49,906 bases of DNA, from NCBI GenBank assembly GCA_016931715.1, contig JAFGEF010000173.1, forward strand, positions 1-49,906, given 5' to 3'. How positions within the stretch are numbered: the first letter of the stretch is position 1; the number at the start of each line of letters is the position of its first letter. The notes below the pieces were generated by a model that made no database searches, was not told where the DNA came from, and saw only the letters and a list, made by a program, of their open reading frames with translations. A program made the position numbers and the translations under genes. The stretch comes from Sedimentisphaerales bacterium. GTDB lineage: Bacteria; Planctomycetota; Phycisphaerae; Sedimentisphaerales; Anaerobacaceae. Of this stretch, positions 16,564 to 25,938 are shown piece by piece.

Positions 16564-19500
16564 ATGGCTGTCGTTAAAAAGATATGCAGTGTTAATGATC
16601 TTAACGAAATTCGCGATTCTCTTGAGCTGGACACTAAAAAGGAACAGATCAATGTTTGCATAGGCGGCGGCTGTATCGCATCCGGTTCTCTTGAGGTCAA
16701 ATCCGCGTTTGAAGATGCTTTGGTAAAGCAGGGTTTGGAAAAAAAGGTTTCGGTTCTCGGAACAGGCTGCCTTGGTCCCTGTGCCCACGGACCGATAGTT
16801 GTTATACGAAAAGATAATGTTTTTTATAAAAACGTCAAGCCGCAGGATGCCGTAGAAATTATCGAAAAGCACATCATCGGCGGCGAAGTCGTTGAGAGAT
16901 TGTTATGGAAAAAGGAGAAGGAACCTAAAAAAGGCATTCCTATACTGGATGATATTGAATTTTTCAAAAGACAAACCAAGGTTGTTTTGCGAAATTGCGG
17001 CCGAATTAATCCGGACAGTATAACTGATTATATTGCCTGCGATGGTTATCAGGCTTTAGCAAAGGTACTGACTTCGATGAAACCTGACCAGGTAATAGAA
17101 GAAATGAAAAAATCGGGACTCAGAGGACGCGGCGGAGCAGGATTCCCGACATGGATGAAATGGTCATTTGCACGGAAAACTGCAGGTGACACAAAATATA
17201 TTCTCTGCAATGGTGACGAAGGTGACCCGGGAGCTTTCATGGACAGAAGCGTTCTTGAAGGTGATCCGCATAGTGTTATCGAAGGTATGGCTATCGGCGC
17301 TTTTGCAATCGGTGCATCACAGGGCTATGTGTATGTTCGTGCTGAATACCCGCTTGCGGTGGAGCGTCTCGGCAGGGCTATTGAAGAGGCAAGAAAAAGA
17401 GGTTTGTTGGGAAAGAAAATATTCGGAACCGATTTTGCGTTCGACCTTGAAATACGTATGGGTTCAGGTGCATTTGTATGCGGTGAGGAGACTGCTCTTA
17501 TCGCTTCCATCGAAGGTAAGCGAGGTGAGCCGCGTCCAAGACCGCCATTCCCGGCAGTAAGAGGACTATGGAATAAGCCGACGGTTCTTAATAATGTAGA
17601 AACGTTTGCAAACGTTCCTGTCATTATACTCAAAAGTGGTGACTGGCTCGCTAAATACGGTACTGAAAAGAGCAAGGGTACGAAAGTATTTGCTCTTGCC
17701 GGTGCAATTGTAAATTCCGGTCTCGTCGAAGTGCCTGTTGGAACCACACTCGGTGAGTTGATATATGATATTGGCGGAGGTATCCCGAACGGCAAGGAAT
17801 TTAAAGCCGCACAGATTGGAGGACCTTCCGGAGGATGCATTCCGAAAGAGCATCTAAATGTCCCGCTCGATTATGAATCACTCAATGAACTTGGCGCAAT
17901 TATGGGTTCAGGTGGTCTTATCGTAATGGATGAAGATTCCTGTATGGTAGATGTTGCCAGATTTTTCCTCGAGTTCGTTCAGGAAGAATCATGCGGCAAA
18001 TGCGTTCCATGCCGTGTTGGCACAAAAAGAATGCTCGAAATCCTTACAAGAATTTGTGAAGGAAACGGGAAGGAATCCGATATCGATACTCTGATAGAGC
18101 TTGGCACACAGATAAAAGATACCGCACTTTGCGGTCTCGGCCAAAGCGCTCCGAATCCGGTTCTATCGACTATTCGATACTTCAGAGATGAATATGAAGC
18201 ACATATAAGGGAAAAACACTGCCCGGCGGGCGTATGTCCCGGACTTGTTCGAGCGCCTTGCCAGAGCGCATGTCCTGCAAACGTGGATGTCCCCGGTTTT
18301 GTTTCACTGGTTGCCGAGAAAAGATATGCTGAAGCTTTGCAGCTTCACAGAAACCGCAATCCATTTGCTTCGATATGCGGAAGAGTATGTTTCCACGTAT
18401 GTGAAAGCAAATGCAGGCGCGCCAAACTGGATAGCCCGGTCTCTGTTCGCGGCATAAAACGCTTCATGGCTGACCAGGAAATTACGTTCCAACTGCCGGA
18501 AGTCAGGGAGAACGCAGAAAATGCAAAACGTAAAGTTGCCATCGTAGGCGCCGGTCCCGCAGGTTTGTCATGTGCGTACTTCCTGGCACGTCTTGGTTAT
18601 CGCCCGAAAGTATTTGAAGCCGAACGCAGACCTGGCGGTATGCTCGTTCAAACCATTCCATCCTATCGTTTGCCGAGAGAAATCGTGGCAAGAGAGATAA
18701 GAATGATACAAAATATGGGTGTTGATATAGAGACAGGCAAAAGACTTGGCAAGGATTTTACGCTAAGCAGTCTTCGCAAAGACGGCTACGAGGCAATATT
18801 TGTTTCGGTCGGTTCACCTGAAGGTGTCAAGATGGATATTCCAGGCGCTGATGCTGAAAATGTCACTGATGCTATCAGTTTCCTGAAGAATTATAATTTC
18901 AAGGGTTCCACTCCGGTAGGCCATAAAGTTGTGATTATCGGCGGTGGAAATGCCGCTGTTGATGCCGCCCGTACAGCCGTAAGACTCGGCTCGAAAAATG
19001 TCACTATCGTGTACAGAAGGGCAATAGAAGACATGCCGGCATTTCTCGAAGAGATAGGAGAAGCCCTGAACGAAGGTATTACTATCAAAGCCCTCACCAA
19101 TCCTGATGAAATTATTACAACTGACGGAAAAGTTACCGGCGTGAAATGTCATGCGATGAAGCCCGGCAAGTTCGATAAGACCGGAAGACGCAGACCTGAA
19201 AAAGCCGGTCAACCCTTTGCAATTGAAGCAGACCAGGTAATTTTCGCCATAGGTCAAACATTAAATTCATCTGAACTTTTCACACATGATGAGCTTCAGC
19301 CGGTAAGCGGATACAAGATAATGTCCGATCCAATTACCGGGCGGACGACTATGCCCTGGCTGTTCTGCGGCGGCGATGCCGCAACGGGCGCTATGTCTGT
19401 TATACACGCGGTAGCAGGCGGTGAACATGCCGCTGTCGGAATAGATGAGTACCTGACAGGTGAGAACCACGCATTCTGGCGAGTTCACAAGATGGTAAAT

Positions 19501-19698
19501 ACTCATTTCGATGTCAATGCAGATCCTGTAACATATCCTCGTGTTAATATGCCGCTGATCTCTGTCGAAAGACGTAAGGATAATTTCAACGAAATCGAAT
19601 ATCCCTGGGTGGAAGCTGAGGCGATACGACAGGCACAAAGATGTCTGCGATGCGATTACGGTAAAACAATAGCAACTGAAACGGCTGAAAGGAGCTAA
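16564..19698 (+). CDS. hydB: HydB: NuoF-like flavoprotein fused to a GltD/NfnB-like oxidoreductase
   Basis: The 1044 residues comprise: an N-terminal [2Fe-2S] thioredoxin-like domain (Cys32, Cys37, Cys69, Cys73); the NuoF core with NADH/FMN motif RGRGGAGFP (187-195) and GDEGDPGAFMDR; the SLBB region; and the [4Fe-4S] site CGKCVPCR (477-484) with Cys523. Where ordinary HydB ends in a 2x[4Fe-4S] ferredoxin, this protein continues into a glutamate-synthase-small-subunit-like unit: CQSAC (566-570), CGRVC..C...C (605-617), FAD motif GAGPAG (662-667), NAD(P) motif GGGNAA (793-798) and a terminal CLRC. It would add a second flavin and nucleotide site to the H2/NAD(H)/ferredoxin bifurcation centre. 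AAGGAG precedes the ATG; hydA follows after 6 bp. Confidence 0.92.
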   Translation: MAVVKKICSVNDLNEIRDSLELDTKKEQINVCIGGGCIASGSLEVKSAFEDALVKQGLEKKVSVLGTGCLGPCAHGPIVVIRKDNVFYKNVKPQDAVEIIEKHIIGGEVVERLLWKKEKEPKKGIPILDDIEFFKRQTKVVLRNCGRINPDSITDYIACDGYQALAKVLTSMKPDQVIEEMKKSGLRGRGGAGFPTWMKWSFARKTAGDTKYILCNGDEGDPGAFMDRSVLEGDPHSVIEGMAIGAFAIGASQGYVYVRAEYPLAVERLGRAIEEARKRGLLGKKIFGTDFAFDLEIRMGSGAFVCGEETALIASIEGKRGEPRPRPPFPAVRGLWNKPTVLNNVETFANVPVIILKSGDWLAKYGTEKSKGTKVFALAGAIVNSGLVEVPVGTTLGELIYDIGGGIPNGKEFKAAQIGGPSGGCIPKEHLNVPLDYESLNELGAIMGSGGLIVMDEDSCMVDVARFFLEFVQEESCGKCVPCRVGTKRMLEILTRICEGNGKESDIDTLIELGTQIKDTALCGLGQSAPNPVLSTIRYFRDEYEAHIREKHCPAGVCPGLVRAPCQSACPANVDVPGFVSLVAEKRYAEALQLHRNRNPFASICGRVCFHVCESKCRRAKLDSPVSVRGIKRFMADQEITFQLPEVRENAENAKRKVAIVGAGPAGLSCAYFLARLGYRPKVFEAERRPGGMLVQTIPSYRLPREIVAREIRMIQNMGVDIETGKRLGKDFTLSSLRKDGYEAIFVSVGSPEGVKMDIPGADAENVTDAISFLKNYNFKGSTPVGHKVVIIGGGNAAVDAARTAVRLGSKNVTIVYRRAIEDMPAFLEEIGEALNEGITIKALTNPDEIITTDGKVTGVKCHAMKPGKFDKTGRRRPEKAGQPFAIEADQVIFAIGQTLNSSELFTHDELQPVSGYKIMSDPITGRTTMPWLFCGGDAATGAMSVIHAVAGGEHAAVGIDEYLTGENHAFWRVHKMVNTHFDVNADPVTYPRVNMPLISVERRKDNFNEIEYPWVEAEAIRQAQRCLRCDYGKTIATETAERS

Positions 19699-19704
19699 TG
19701 AAAT

Positions 19705-21468
19705 ATGATTTCAGTTTATATAAACAATATAAAAGTTGAAGTAGAGGAAGGCACAACAATTCTTTCGGCTGCCCAAAAAGCCGGAATTAAAATACCGACC
19801 CTCTGTTTTGTAGAAGGCAAAACACCGCAGGGTGCATGCCGTGTCTGTGTTGTTCAGGTAGAAGGTGCGAAAACGCTTGTAGCTTCCTGCTGTACTCCAG
19901 CCGCTGACAACATGAAAATATTTACAAATACAAAACGTGTACGCGAGGCCAGGCGAAATGTAGTCGAACTCCTGCTTTCGGAACATGACGGCGACTGCAA
20001 AACCTGCGATCGAAATAATGACTGTGAATTGCAGGAACTTGCCAGAGAGCTTGGTATCAATACTATCAGTTACCAGGGCGAAAAGACACAGAAGACAATT
20101 GATAATTCGACTCCCGCTCTTACCAGAGACAGCGGAAAGTGCATTAAATGCCGCAGATGCGTAACAGTCTGCAATGAAGTTCAAAGCGTAGGTTCTCTTT
20201 TCCCGCAGGGTCGCGGATTCGATACTACGATAGGCCCTGCTTTTTCACGCGACCTTGATTCGGTAGTATGTGTCCAGTGCGGTCAATGTGCCGCAATATG
20301 TCCGGTCGGCGCAATCACAGAAAAGAATGATATAGACGAAGTATGGGCAGCTATTGATAATCCTGAAAAATTCGTAGTCGTCCAGACTGCACCGGCTATC
20401 AGAGCGGCTCTTGGTGAATGTTTCGGATACGAACCGGGAACGCTTGTTACCGGTAAAATGGTAACAGCTTTGCGACAGCTCGGCTTCGATGCGGTGTTCG
20501 ATACCAATTTCACTGCCGACCTGACCATTATGGAAGAAGGAACTGAATTGCTGATGAGACTGAAAAAAGCTCTTGTCGATAAACAGAAAGTTGCTTTGCC
20601 GCAATTTACAAGCTGCTGCCCGGCGTGGATAAAATTTGCAGAGCATTTTTATTCTGATATGCTCGACAATATCTCAAGCTGTAAGTCACCGCAGCAGATG
20701 TTCGGCTCTGTCGCAAAAACTTATTATGCTAAAAAGATAGGTAAAAAGGTAGAAGACATGGTAGTTGTATCCATAATGCCATGCACAGCCAAAAAATTCG
20801 AGAACCAGCGATGGGAAATGAATGATAGCGGTCTGAGAGATGTTGATTATGTCCTGACAACTCGTGAACTCGGAAGAATGATAATGCAGGCGGGTATGGA
20901 TTTTAAATCTTTGCCTGACGGCAAGATGGATTCCCCGCTTGGTATGTCTTCCGGCGCCGCAGATATTTTTGCAAATACCGGCGGTGTTATGGAAGCCGCT
21001 ATTCGTACTGCTTATGAAATTGTCACAGGAAAAGAACTCCCGCTTGATGGACTTCACGTGGAGCCTATAATGGGACTTGATGGTGTTAAAAAAGCATCAT
21101 TGAAGATAACAGGAACTCTTAAGGAATGGTCATTCCTTGAAGGTGTGGAACTTAAAGTTGCCGTAGTTCATACTTTAAGCAATGCGCGTAAGATAATCGA
21201 AGCAGTCAAGAACGGCGAAGTATTTCACTTTATAGAAGTCATGTCCTGCCCCGGCGGATGCATCAGCGGCGGCGGACAACCCAGATTTACAGACAACAGT
21301 ATAAGACTCAAGAGAATCCAGGCTATCTATAAAGAAGATGAAGGCAAAAAGATTCGCAAATCCCACGAGAATCCGGAAATTAAACAAATATACAAGGAAT
21401 TTCTCGGCGAACCTCTCAGTCATAAATCGCACAAACTGCTGCATACTAAATATACTGCCAGAACATAA
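19705..21468 (+). CDS. hydA: [FeFe] hydrogenase catalytic subunit HydA
   Basis: The 587-residue catalytic subunit interconverts H2 with protons and electrons. From the N-terminus: a plant-type [2Fe-2S] domain (C34, C45, C48, C62 region), the His/Cys NuoG-type [4Fe-4S] region (HDGDCKTC near 94), two [4Fe-4S] sites (CIKCRRCVTVC at 146-156 and CVQCGQCAAICP at 189-200), then the H-cluster domain with L1 TSCCPAW (302-308), L2 MPCTAKKFE (358-366) and L3 EVMSCPGGCISGGGQP (511-526), and the small-subunit-like tail. All four cluster cysteines (305, 360, 515, 519) and the proton-relay Cys304 are present. This is a group A, NAD(P)-linked trimeric-type enzyme, probably cytoplasmic. Confidence 0.97.
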   Translation: MISVYINNIKVEVEEGTTILSAAQKAGIKIPTLCFVEGKTPQGACRVCVVQVEGAKTLVASCCTPAADNMKIFTNTKRVREARRNVVELLLSEHDGDCKTCDRNNDCELQELARELGINTISYQGEKTQKTIDNSTPALTRDSGKCIKCRRCVTVCNEVQSVGSLFPQGRGFDTTIGPAFSRDLDSVVCVQCGQCAAICPVGAITEKNDIDEVWAAIDNPEKFVVVQTAPAIRAALGECFGYEPGTLVTGKMVTALRQLGFDAVFDTNFTADLTIMEEGTELLMRLKKALVDKQKVALPQFTSCCPAWIKFAEHFYSDMLDNISSCKSPQQMFGSVAKTYYAKKIGKKVEDMVVVSIMPCTAKKFENQRWEMNDSGLRDVDYVLTTRELGRMIMQAGMDFKSLPDGKMDSPLGMSSGAADIFANTGGVMEAAIRTAYEIVTGKELPLDGLHVEPIMGLDGVKKASLKITGTLKEWSFLEGVELKVAVVHTLSNARKIIEAVKNGEVFHFIEVMSCPGGCISGGGQPRFTDNSIRLKRIQAIYKEDEGKKIRKSHENPEIKQIYKEFLGEPLSHKSHKLLHTKYTART

Positions 21469-21483
21469 GTCGTGTGAATTTTT

Positions 21484-22992
21484 ATGAATACTACACATAC
21501 AATAGAATCGAACAAGGAAAAATCCTGGTCGAAAAGAAGGATAATTCCACAGGAGATTTCGAAATATCTCAACAACGGTCGCTGTTTTATAGATGCAGAC
21601 AGGATAGAAGATGCTCTTAAAAAGAACAATGCGCCCGAAGAGTCAAGAGTAAGAGAAATTCTGCAAAAATCCCTTACTATCGAAACTCTGAGCCTTTCGG
21701 AAACGGCTTGCCTGCTCAACGTGGAAAATGAAGACCTGATTGCGGAAATGGAACAGACGGCAGCCGAGGTAAAACGAAGAGTTTACGATAATCGAATAGT
21801 TACTTTCGCTCCTTTGTACTTGAGCAATTACTGTGTAAATGACTGTTTATACTGCGGCTTCAGAAGGAGCAATACTAATTCTAAAAGACGAGCACTTAAT
21901 CCGGATGAGATTGAAAGAGAAGTCCAGGTTCTTGCCGGGCAAATTGGTCATAAACGTTTGATTGTTGTCTATGGCGAACATCCGAAAAGTGACGTTAATT
22001 ATATTGCATCCTCTATTCAGACCATTGCCAATGTGCAGGTAAAAACAAAACACGGCACAGGTCAGATAAGGAGATGCAATATAAACGCAGCTCCGATGTC
22101 TGTTGAGGAATTAAAACTTCTTCATCAAATCGGAATAGGAACTTTTCAGGTTTTCCAGGAAACATATCACCGGGATACCTATGAAGCGCTTCATCCGCAA
22201 AATACGGTCAAAGGTAATTATCTGTGGCGATTGTATTGTATGCACAGGGCGATGGAAGCCGGCTGCGACGATGTTGGAATCGGGGTTTTGTTCGGCTTGT
22301 ACGACTGGAAGTTCGAAGTGATGGCTTTGCTGCAACATGCAGTCGAGCTTGAGGACAAATTCGGGATAGGTCCGCATACAATATCTTTTCCACGAATGGA
22401 ACCTGCTGATAATACACCTTACACGCAGAATACCAGACATCCTGTAAGTGATCGTGCTTTCAGGAGACTTGTTACAGCGATACGTCTTGCCGTACCTTAT
22501 ACGGGAATGATATTAACTGCACGGGAAAATGCAGAAATGAGAAGACAGATGCTTTCTTTGGGCTGTACCCAGACAGATGCTTCATCCAGAATCGGCATAG
22601 GTGCTTATGCAGACGCGACTGAAGAACAGCAGGGCGATAAACAGCAGTTTATACTTGGTGACATAAGAAGCCTCGATGCCGTTGTCAGGGAACTGGCGGA
22701 ATCAGGTTACATTACATCGTTTTGCACAGCCGGTTATAGATGCGGCAGAACAGGAAAAAAAATTATGGACCTGCTTAGAACCGGATGCGAAGGGCATTTC
22801 TGTAAACTCAATGCGATTATCACGTTCAGGGAATGGCTCGATGATTTTGCAAGCGAGCAAACAAAACAAGTCGGTGAGAAAGTTATCGAAAAAGAGATTG
22901 CAGAAGTTAAGGAAAAGCTGCCTTCCATGTACCCGCAGCTTATGAATTTTTATCAACAAACGAAGACCGGCAAAAGAGACATATACTTCTAA
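21484..22992 (+). CDS. hydG: [FeFe] hydrogenase maturase HydG (radical SAM tyrosine lyase)
   Basis: HydG cleaves tyrosine to supply CO and cyanide as an Fe(CO)2CN synthon for the H-cluster. The 502 residues fit the family. The radical SAM motif CX3CX2C is at Cys117, Cys121 and Cys124 (NYCVNDCLYCGF). The C-terminal motif that binds the auxiliary cluster is normally CX2CX22C; here it reads CTAGYRCGRTG, with Cys414, Gly417 in place of the middle cysteine, and Cys440 exactly at the canonical third position. Extra cysteines at 420 and 435 might substitute. I checked this in the codons (tgc aca gcc ggt tat aga tgc). It starts 15 bp after hydA. Confidence 0.95.
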   Translation: MNTTHTIESNKEKSWSKRRIIPQEISKYLNNGRCFIDADRIEDALKKNNAPEESRVREILQKSLTIETLSLSETACLLNVENEDLIAEMEQTAAEVKRRVYDNRIVTFAPLYLSNYCVNDCLYCGFRRSNTNSKRRALNPDEIEREVQVLAGQIGHKRLIVVYGEHPKSDVNYIASSIQTIANVQVKTKHGTGQIRRCNINAAPMSVEELKLLHQIGIGTFQVFQETYHRDTYEALHPQNTVKGNYLWRLYCMHRAMEAGCDDVGIGVLFGLYDWKFEVMALLQHAVELEDKFGIGPHTISFPRMEPADNTPYTQNTRHPVSDRAFRRLVTAIRLAVPYTGMILTARENAEMRRQMLSLGCTQTDASSRIGIGAYADATEEQQGDKQQFILGDIRSLDAVVRELAESGYITSFCTAGYRCGRTGKKIMDLLRTGCEGHFCKLNAIITFREWLDDFASEQTKQVGEKVIEKEIAEVKEKLPSMYPQLMNFYQQTKTGKRDIYF

Positions 22993-23001
22993 TTCAGTAA
23001 A

Positions 23002-24102
23002 ATGAATATTAAGATGTTACATACTGTTATCGATAGAGTATTTTCTGCCGACCTGCCGGATTGTGCAGATATCGAATACCTGCTTTCACTGGAACATGAC
23101 CGGGAAATAACAGTGCTTTTTGATTGCGCCGATATGGTAAGAAAAGAATTTGTCGGTGACGAAATACTTTTACGAGGCCTGGTTGAATTCTCAAATTATT
23201 GCCGGAATACCTGTTTTTACTGCGGCTTGAATAAGAATAATAAACAGCTTCAGAGATACAGGCTGACTGATGATCAGATAATGAGCGCCGTGAAAGAAAT
23301 TGCAGATGCAAAAATTAAAACTGTTGTTCTGCAATCCGGCGAGGATGATGATCTTGATGCCTTTTGGCTGAAAAAGCTGATTGAGCAAATCAAAACGAAT
23401 TTTGATATTGCTGTTACATTATCTGTCGGAGAGCGAAGCTATGAAGATTATAAACTCTGGAGACAGGCCGGAGTCGACAGATATTTGCTAAAAATTGAAA
23501 CAACTGACAGAGAGCTTTACCAATCGCTTCATTCTCAGAGGAGTTTTGAAAACAGGCTGAAATGTTCGAGAAATCTTAAAAAACTCGATTACCAGAATGG
23601 TTCAGGCTGTCTTGTCGGACTTAAAGGCCAGACGATAAAGTCTTTGGCTGAAGATATAATCTTTTTCAAAAAGGAAAATTTTGAAATGATTGGTATCGGC
23701 TTGTTCATACCGCATGCATCTACGCCGCTGAAGAATGAACCTCTTGGTAACCTGAAACTGGCGCTGAAGGTAATAGCAATTACAAGAATAGTAACAAAAG
23801 ATGCAAATATGCCCGCAACGACTGCTATCGGCAGTATCGGGAAGAATGATAATAGGATTCTTGCACTTAAAGCGGGCGCAAATGTTCTTATGCCTAATTT
23901 TACACCGCTGCCTTACAGGAAATTATATGAGATATATCCCGGTAAAAGATGCGTCTTTGAACAAAGTGATGAACGAATAGAGTATATAGAAAGTATGGCT
24001 GAGTCTATAAATCGCACGATTAACTATTCAAGAGGCGATTTAATTAAACATAAAACTCAAAATAGCGTAATCGCTATGAGTGCAAACTATAAAAATAACT
24101 AA
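23002..24102 (+). CDS. hydE: [FeFe] hydrogenase maturase HydE (radical SAM)
   Basis: HydE acts after HydG in building the diiron subcluster of the H-cluster. The 366-residue length is typical. The radical SAM cysteines are Cys67, Cys71 and Cys74 (NYCRNTCFYCGL), followed by LQSGEDD near residue 112, a HydE/BioB-family feature. It starts 9 bp after hydG with only a weak ribosome-binding site, suggesting coupling to hydG translation. Confidence 0.94.
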   Translation: MNIKMLHTVIDRVFSADLPDCADIEYLLSLEHDREITVLFDCADMVRKEFVGDEILLRGLVEFSNYCRNTCFYCGLNKNNKQLQRYRLTDDQIMSAVKEIADAKIKTVVLQSGEDDDLDAFWLKKLIEQIKTNFDIAVTLSVGERSYEDYKLWRQAGVDRYLLKIETTDRELYQSLHSQRSFENRLKCSRNLKKLDYQNGSGCLVGLKGQTIKSLAEDIIFFKKENFEMIGIGLFIPHASTPLKNEPLGNLKLALKVIAITRIVTKDANMPATTAIGSIGKNDNRILALKAGANVLMPNFTPLPYRKLYEIYPGKRCVFEQSDERIEYIESMAESINRTINYSRGDLIKHKTQNSVIAMSANYKNN

Positions 24103-24127
24103 ATAATTTTGTAAAGGAGTTGCCGAT

Positions 24128-24532
24128 ATGGCTAATATGTCTAAAAAAGTTCTTGTAATTGATGATGACAGCGAATTCGTAGAAGCAATGACGAACGTTC
24201 TGGATGCCAAAGGTTATGATGTGGATTCGGCTCCAAACGGGAAAGTCGGCATTGCCAAAGCCAGGGAGAGAAAACCGGATATTATCCTGCTCGATGTTAT
24301 GATGACCACAAAATCAGAGGGTTTTGACGTGGCAAGAGAGCTGAGCAAGGACAAGAAACTAAAAAATGTTCCCATCATTATGATAACCGGTGTCAGGAAA
24401 GAAATGAAACTGCCCTTTGGTTTCGAGCCTGATGAAACATGGCTGCCGGTTAAAGGCATTCTTGAAAAACCAGTCAGACCCGATGTTCTCCTGAAAACAG
24501 TTGAAGAAAATATATTGAGTAATGATGAGTAA
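24128..24532 (+). CDS. Single-domain response regulator within the hyd operon
   Basis: This 134-residue CheY-like receiver carries acidic residues 12-14 (VIDDD), phospho-acceptor Asp56 (ILLDVMM), Thr in MITG (near 86) and Lys in LEKPV (near 114). A 15-20-residue insertion before beta-5 (FGFEPDETWLPVKG) departs from plain CheY. There is no output domain. AAAGGAG precedes the ATG, and its stop overlaps the start of aspA. Being inside the maturation cluster suggests a dedicated role in hydrogenase control or assembly, probably as partner of the kinase at 14088, but that is inference. Confidence 0.88.
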   Translation: MANMSKKVLVIDDDSEFVEAMTNVLDAKGYDVDSAPNGKVGIAKARERKPDIILLDVMMTTKSEGFDVARELSKDKKLKNVPIIMITGVRKEMKLPFGFEPDETWLPVKGILEKPVRPDVLLKTVEENILSNDE

Positions 24533-25937
24533 TAATTGCCGAACAGAACAGGATTTTCTTGGTTATGTTGAAATTGCCAAAGAGAAATTGTTTGGAATTC
24601 ATACCTGTCGCGCAATAGAAAATTTTCCAATAACCGGACGAGTAGTTCATACCGAGCTTATCACTGCCTACGCTGATGTCAAGCTTGCCTGCATTCAGAC
24701 ACTGCATGATTTAGGTCACTGGGCTGATGAAGAAAAAAAAGTTGAAGCGATGATACAGGCATGTCAGGAAATGGCCTGCGGCAAGTTAAATGAGCATGTT
24801 CACGTGGATCTGCTCCAGGGCGGCGCCGGCACAAGCACGAACATGAACGTCAACGAAGTTATAGCAAACCGCGCCCTGGAAATCATGTCACTCGAACATG
24901 GTAATTACGCTCGTGTTTCACCACTGGGTGATATAAACCTGTATCAGTCAACAAATGACACATATCCTACAGCTTTGAAACTGGCTGCGATTCGTCTTCT
25001 TAATGTTCTTGAGCAGAATGTCGTAAATTTACAGGAATCTTTTCAGTCTAAAGAAAAGGAATTTGCAGATGTAGTTAAAATCGGCAGGACTGAAATGCAG
25101 GATGCCGTTCTGGTTACGCTTGGCAGAGAAATGGGAGCCTATGCGGAAGCTTTGAGCCGGGACCGATGGCGTATATATAAGTGCGGCGAAAGACTGCGAG
25201 TGATAAATCTCGGCGGAACAGCGGTTGGAACAGGTTTAGGCGCATCAAAAGAATACATTTTCAGAGTAACGGAAACATTGCGAAACAATACAGGTATTGG
25301 TTTTGCCAGAGCAGAAAATCTGCTGGAGAATACTCAAAATGCAGATGTATTTGTCGAAGTGTCCGGCATTTTAAAAGCTCTTGCGGCTGCACTCATAAAA
25401 ATATGTACCGACCTTCGTCTGATGTCATCAGGACCGAAAGCGGGATTTGGTGAGGTTATTTTGCCTGCTCGCCAGGCCGGCTCTTCTATCATGCCGGGTA
25501 AAATCAATCCGGTTATTCCCGAAGCAGTGACGCAGGCGGCAATGCTTTGTATGGGTAATGACCAGGTAATTGCCCAGGCTGCCGCGAGCGGAAATTTCGA
25601 GTTAAATGCGTTTTTGCCTTTAATAGCCGCTTGCTTGCTTGATAATATAAAGATGCTGGCCGCAAGTTGCGATATTTTATATCGCTTGTGTGTTAAAGGA
25701 ATCGAGGCAGACCGGCAGCGATGCGGCAGTTTCGTGGAAAACTCAACTGCCTCTGTTACTGCACTGGCTGCTGTTATAGGGTATGAAAAAGCTTCAGAAT
25801 TAGCAACCCGGTCACAAAAAGAAAACAAGACCATCCGCAGTCTGGTTATTGAGCATAACTTAATGAGTATCGAAGAATTCGATTTGCTTATATCGCCTGA
25901 ATCTGTAAACCAGCTTGGGTTCAGAAAGAAAAAATAA
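24522..25937 (+). CDS. aspA: Aspartate ammonia-lyase (aspartase/fumarase superfamily)
   Basis: AspA splits aspartate into fumarate and ammonium. The 471 residues match the family: RTEQDFLG at the N-terminus, [14 protein letters not shown] near 24-38, the [11 protein letters not shown] active-site segment near 145, and the superfamily signature [11 protein letters not shown] near 322-332, which holds the catalytic serine. ATG codons at 24522 and 24525 are both possible; either overlaps the preceding regulator gene. Aspartase genes are found in hydrogenase-maturation clusters of other anaerobes; a supply of ammonia or of fumarate as electron sink has been considered, but the link is not settled. 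Confidence 0.93.
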   Translation: MMSNNCRTEQDFLGYVEIAKEKLFGIHTCRAIENFPITGRVVHTELITAYADVKLACIQTLHDLGHWADEEKKVEAMIQACQEMACGKLNEHVHVDLLQGGAGTSTNMNVNEVIANRALEIMSLEHGNYARVSPLGDINLYQSTNDTYPTALKLAAIRLLNVLEQNVVNLQESFQSKEKEFADVVKIGRTEMQDAVLVTLGREMGAYAEALSRDRWRIYKCGERLRVINLGGTAVGTGLGASKEYIFRVTETLRNNTGIGFARAENLLENTQNADVFVEVSGILKALAAALIKICTDLRLMSSGPKAGFGEVILPARQAGSSIMPGKINPVIPEAVTQAAMLCMGNDQVIAQAAASGNFELNAFLPLIAACLLDNIKMLAASCDILYRLCVKGIEADRQRCGSFVENSTASVTALAAVIGYEKASELATRSQKENKTIRSLVIEHNLMSIEEFDLLISPESVNQLGFRKKK

Positions 25938-25938
25938 T

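Noticed and set aside
25915..25938. Upstream TTG start for HydF
   Set aside because: It adds eight residues not seen in the family; the ATG at 25939 fits HydF N-termini.
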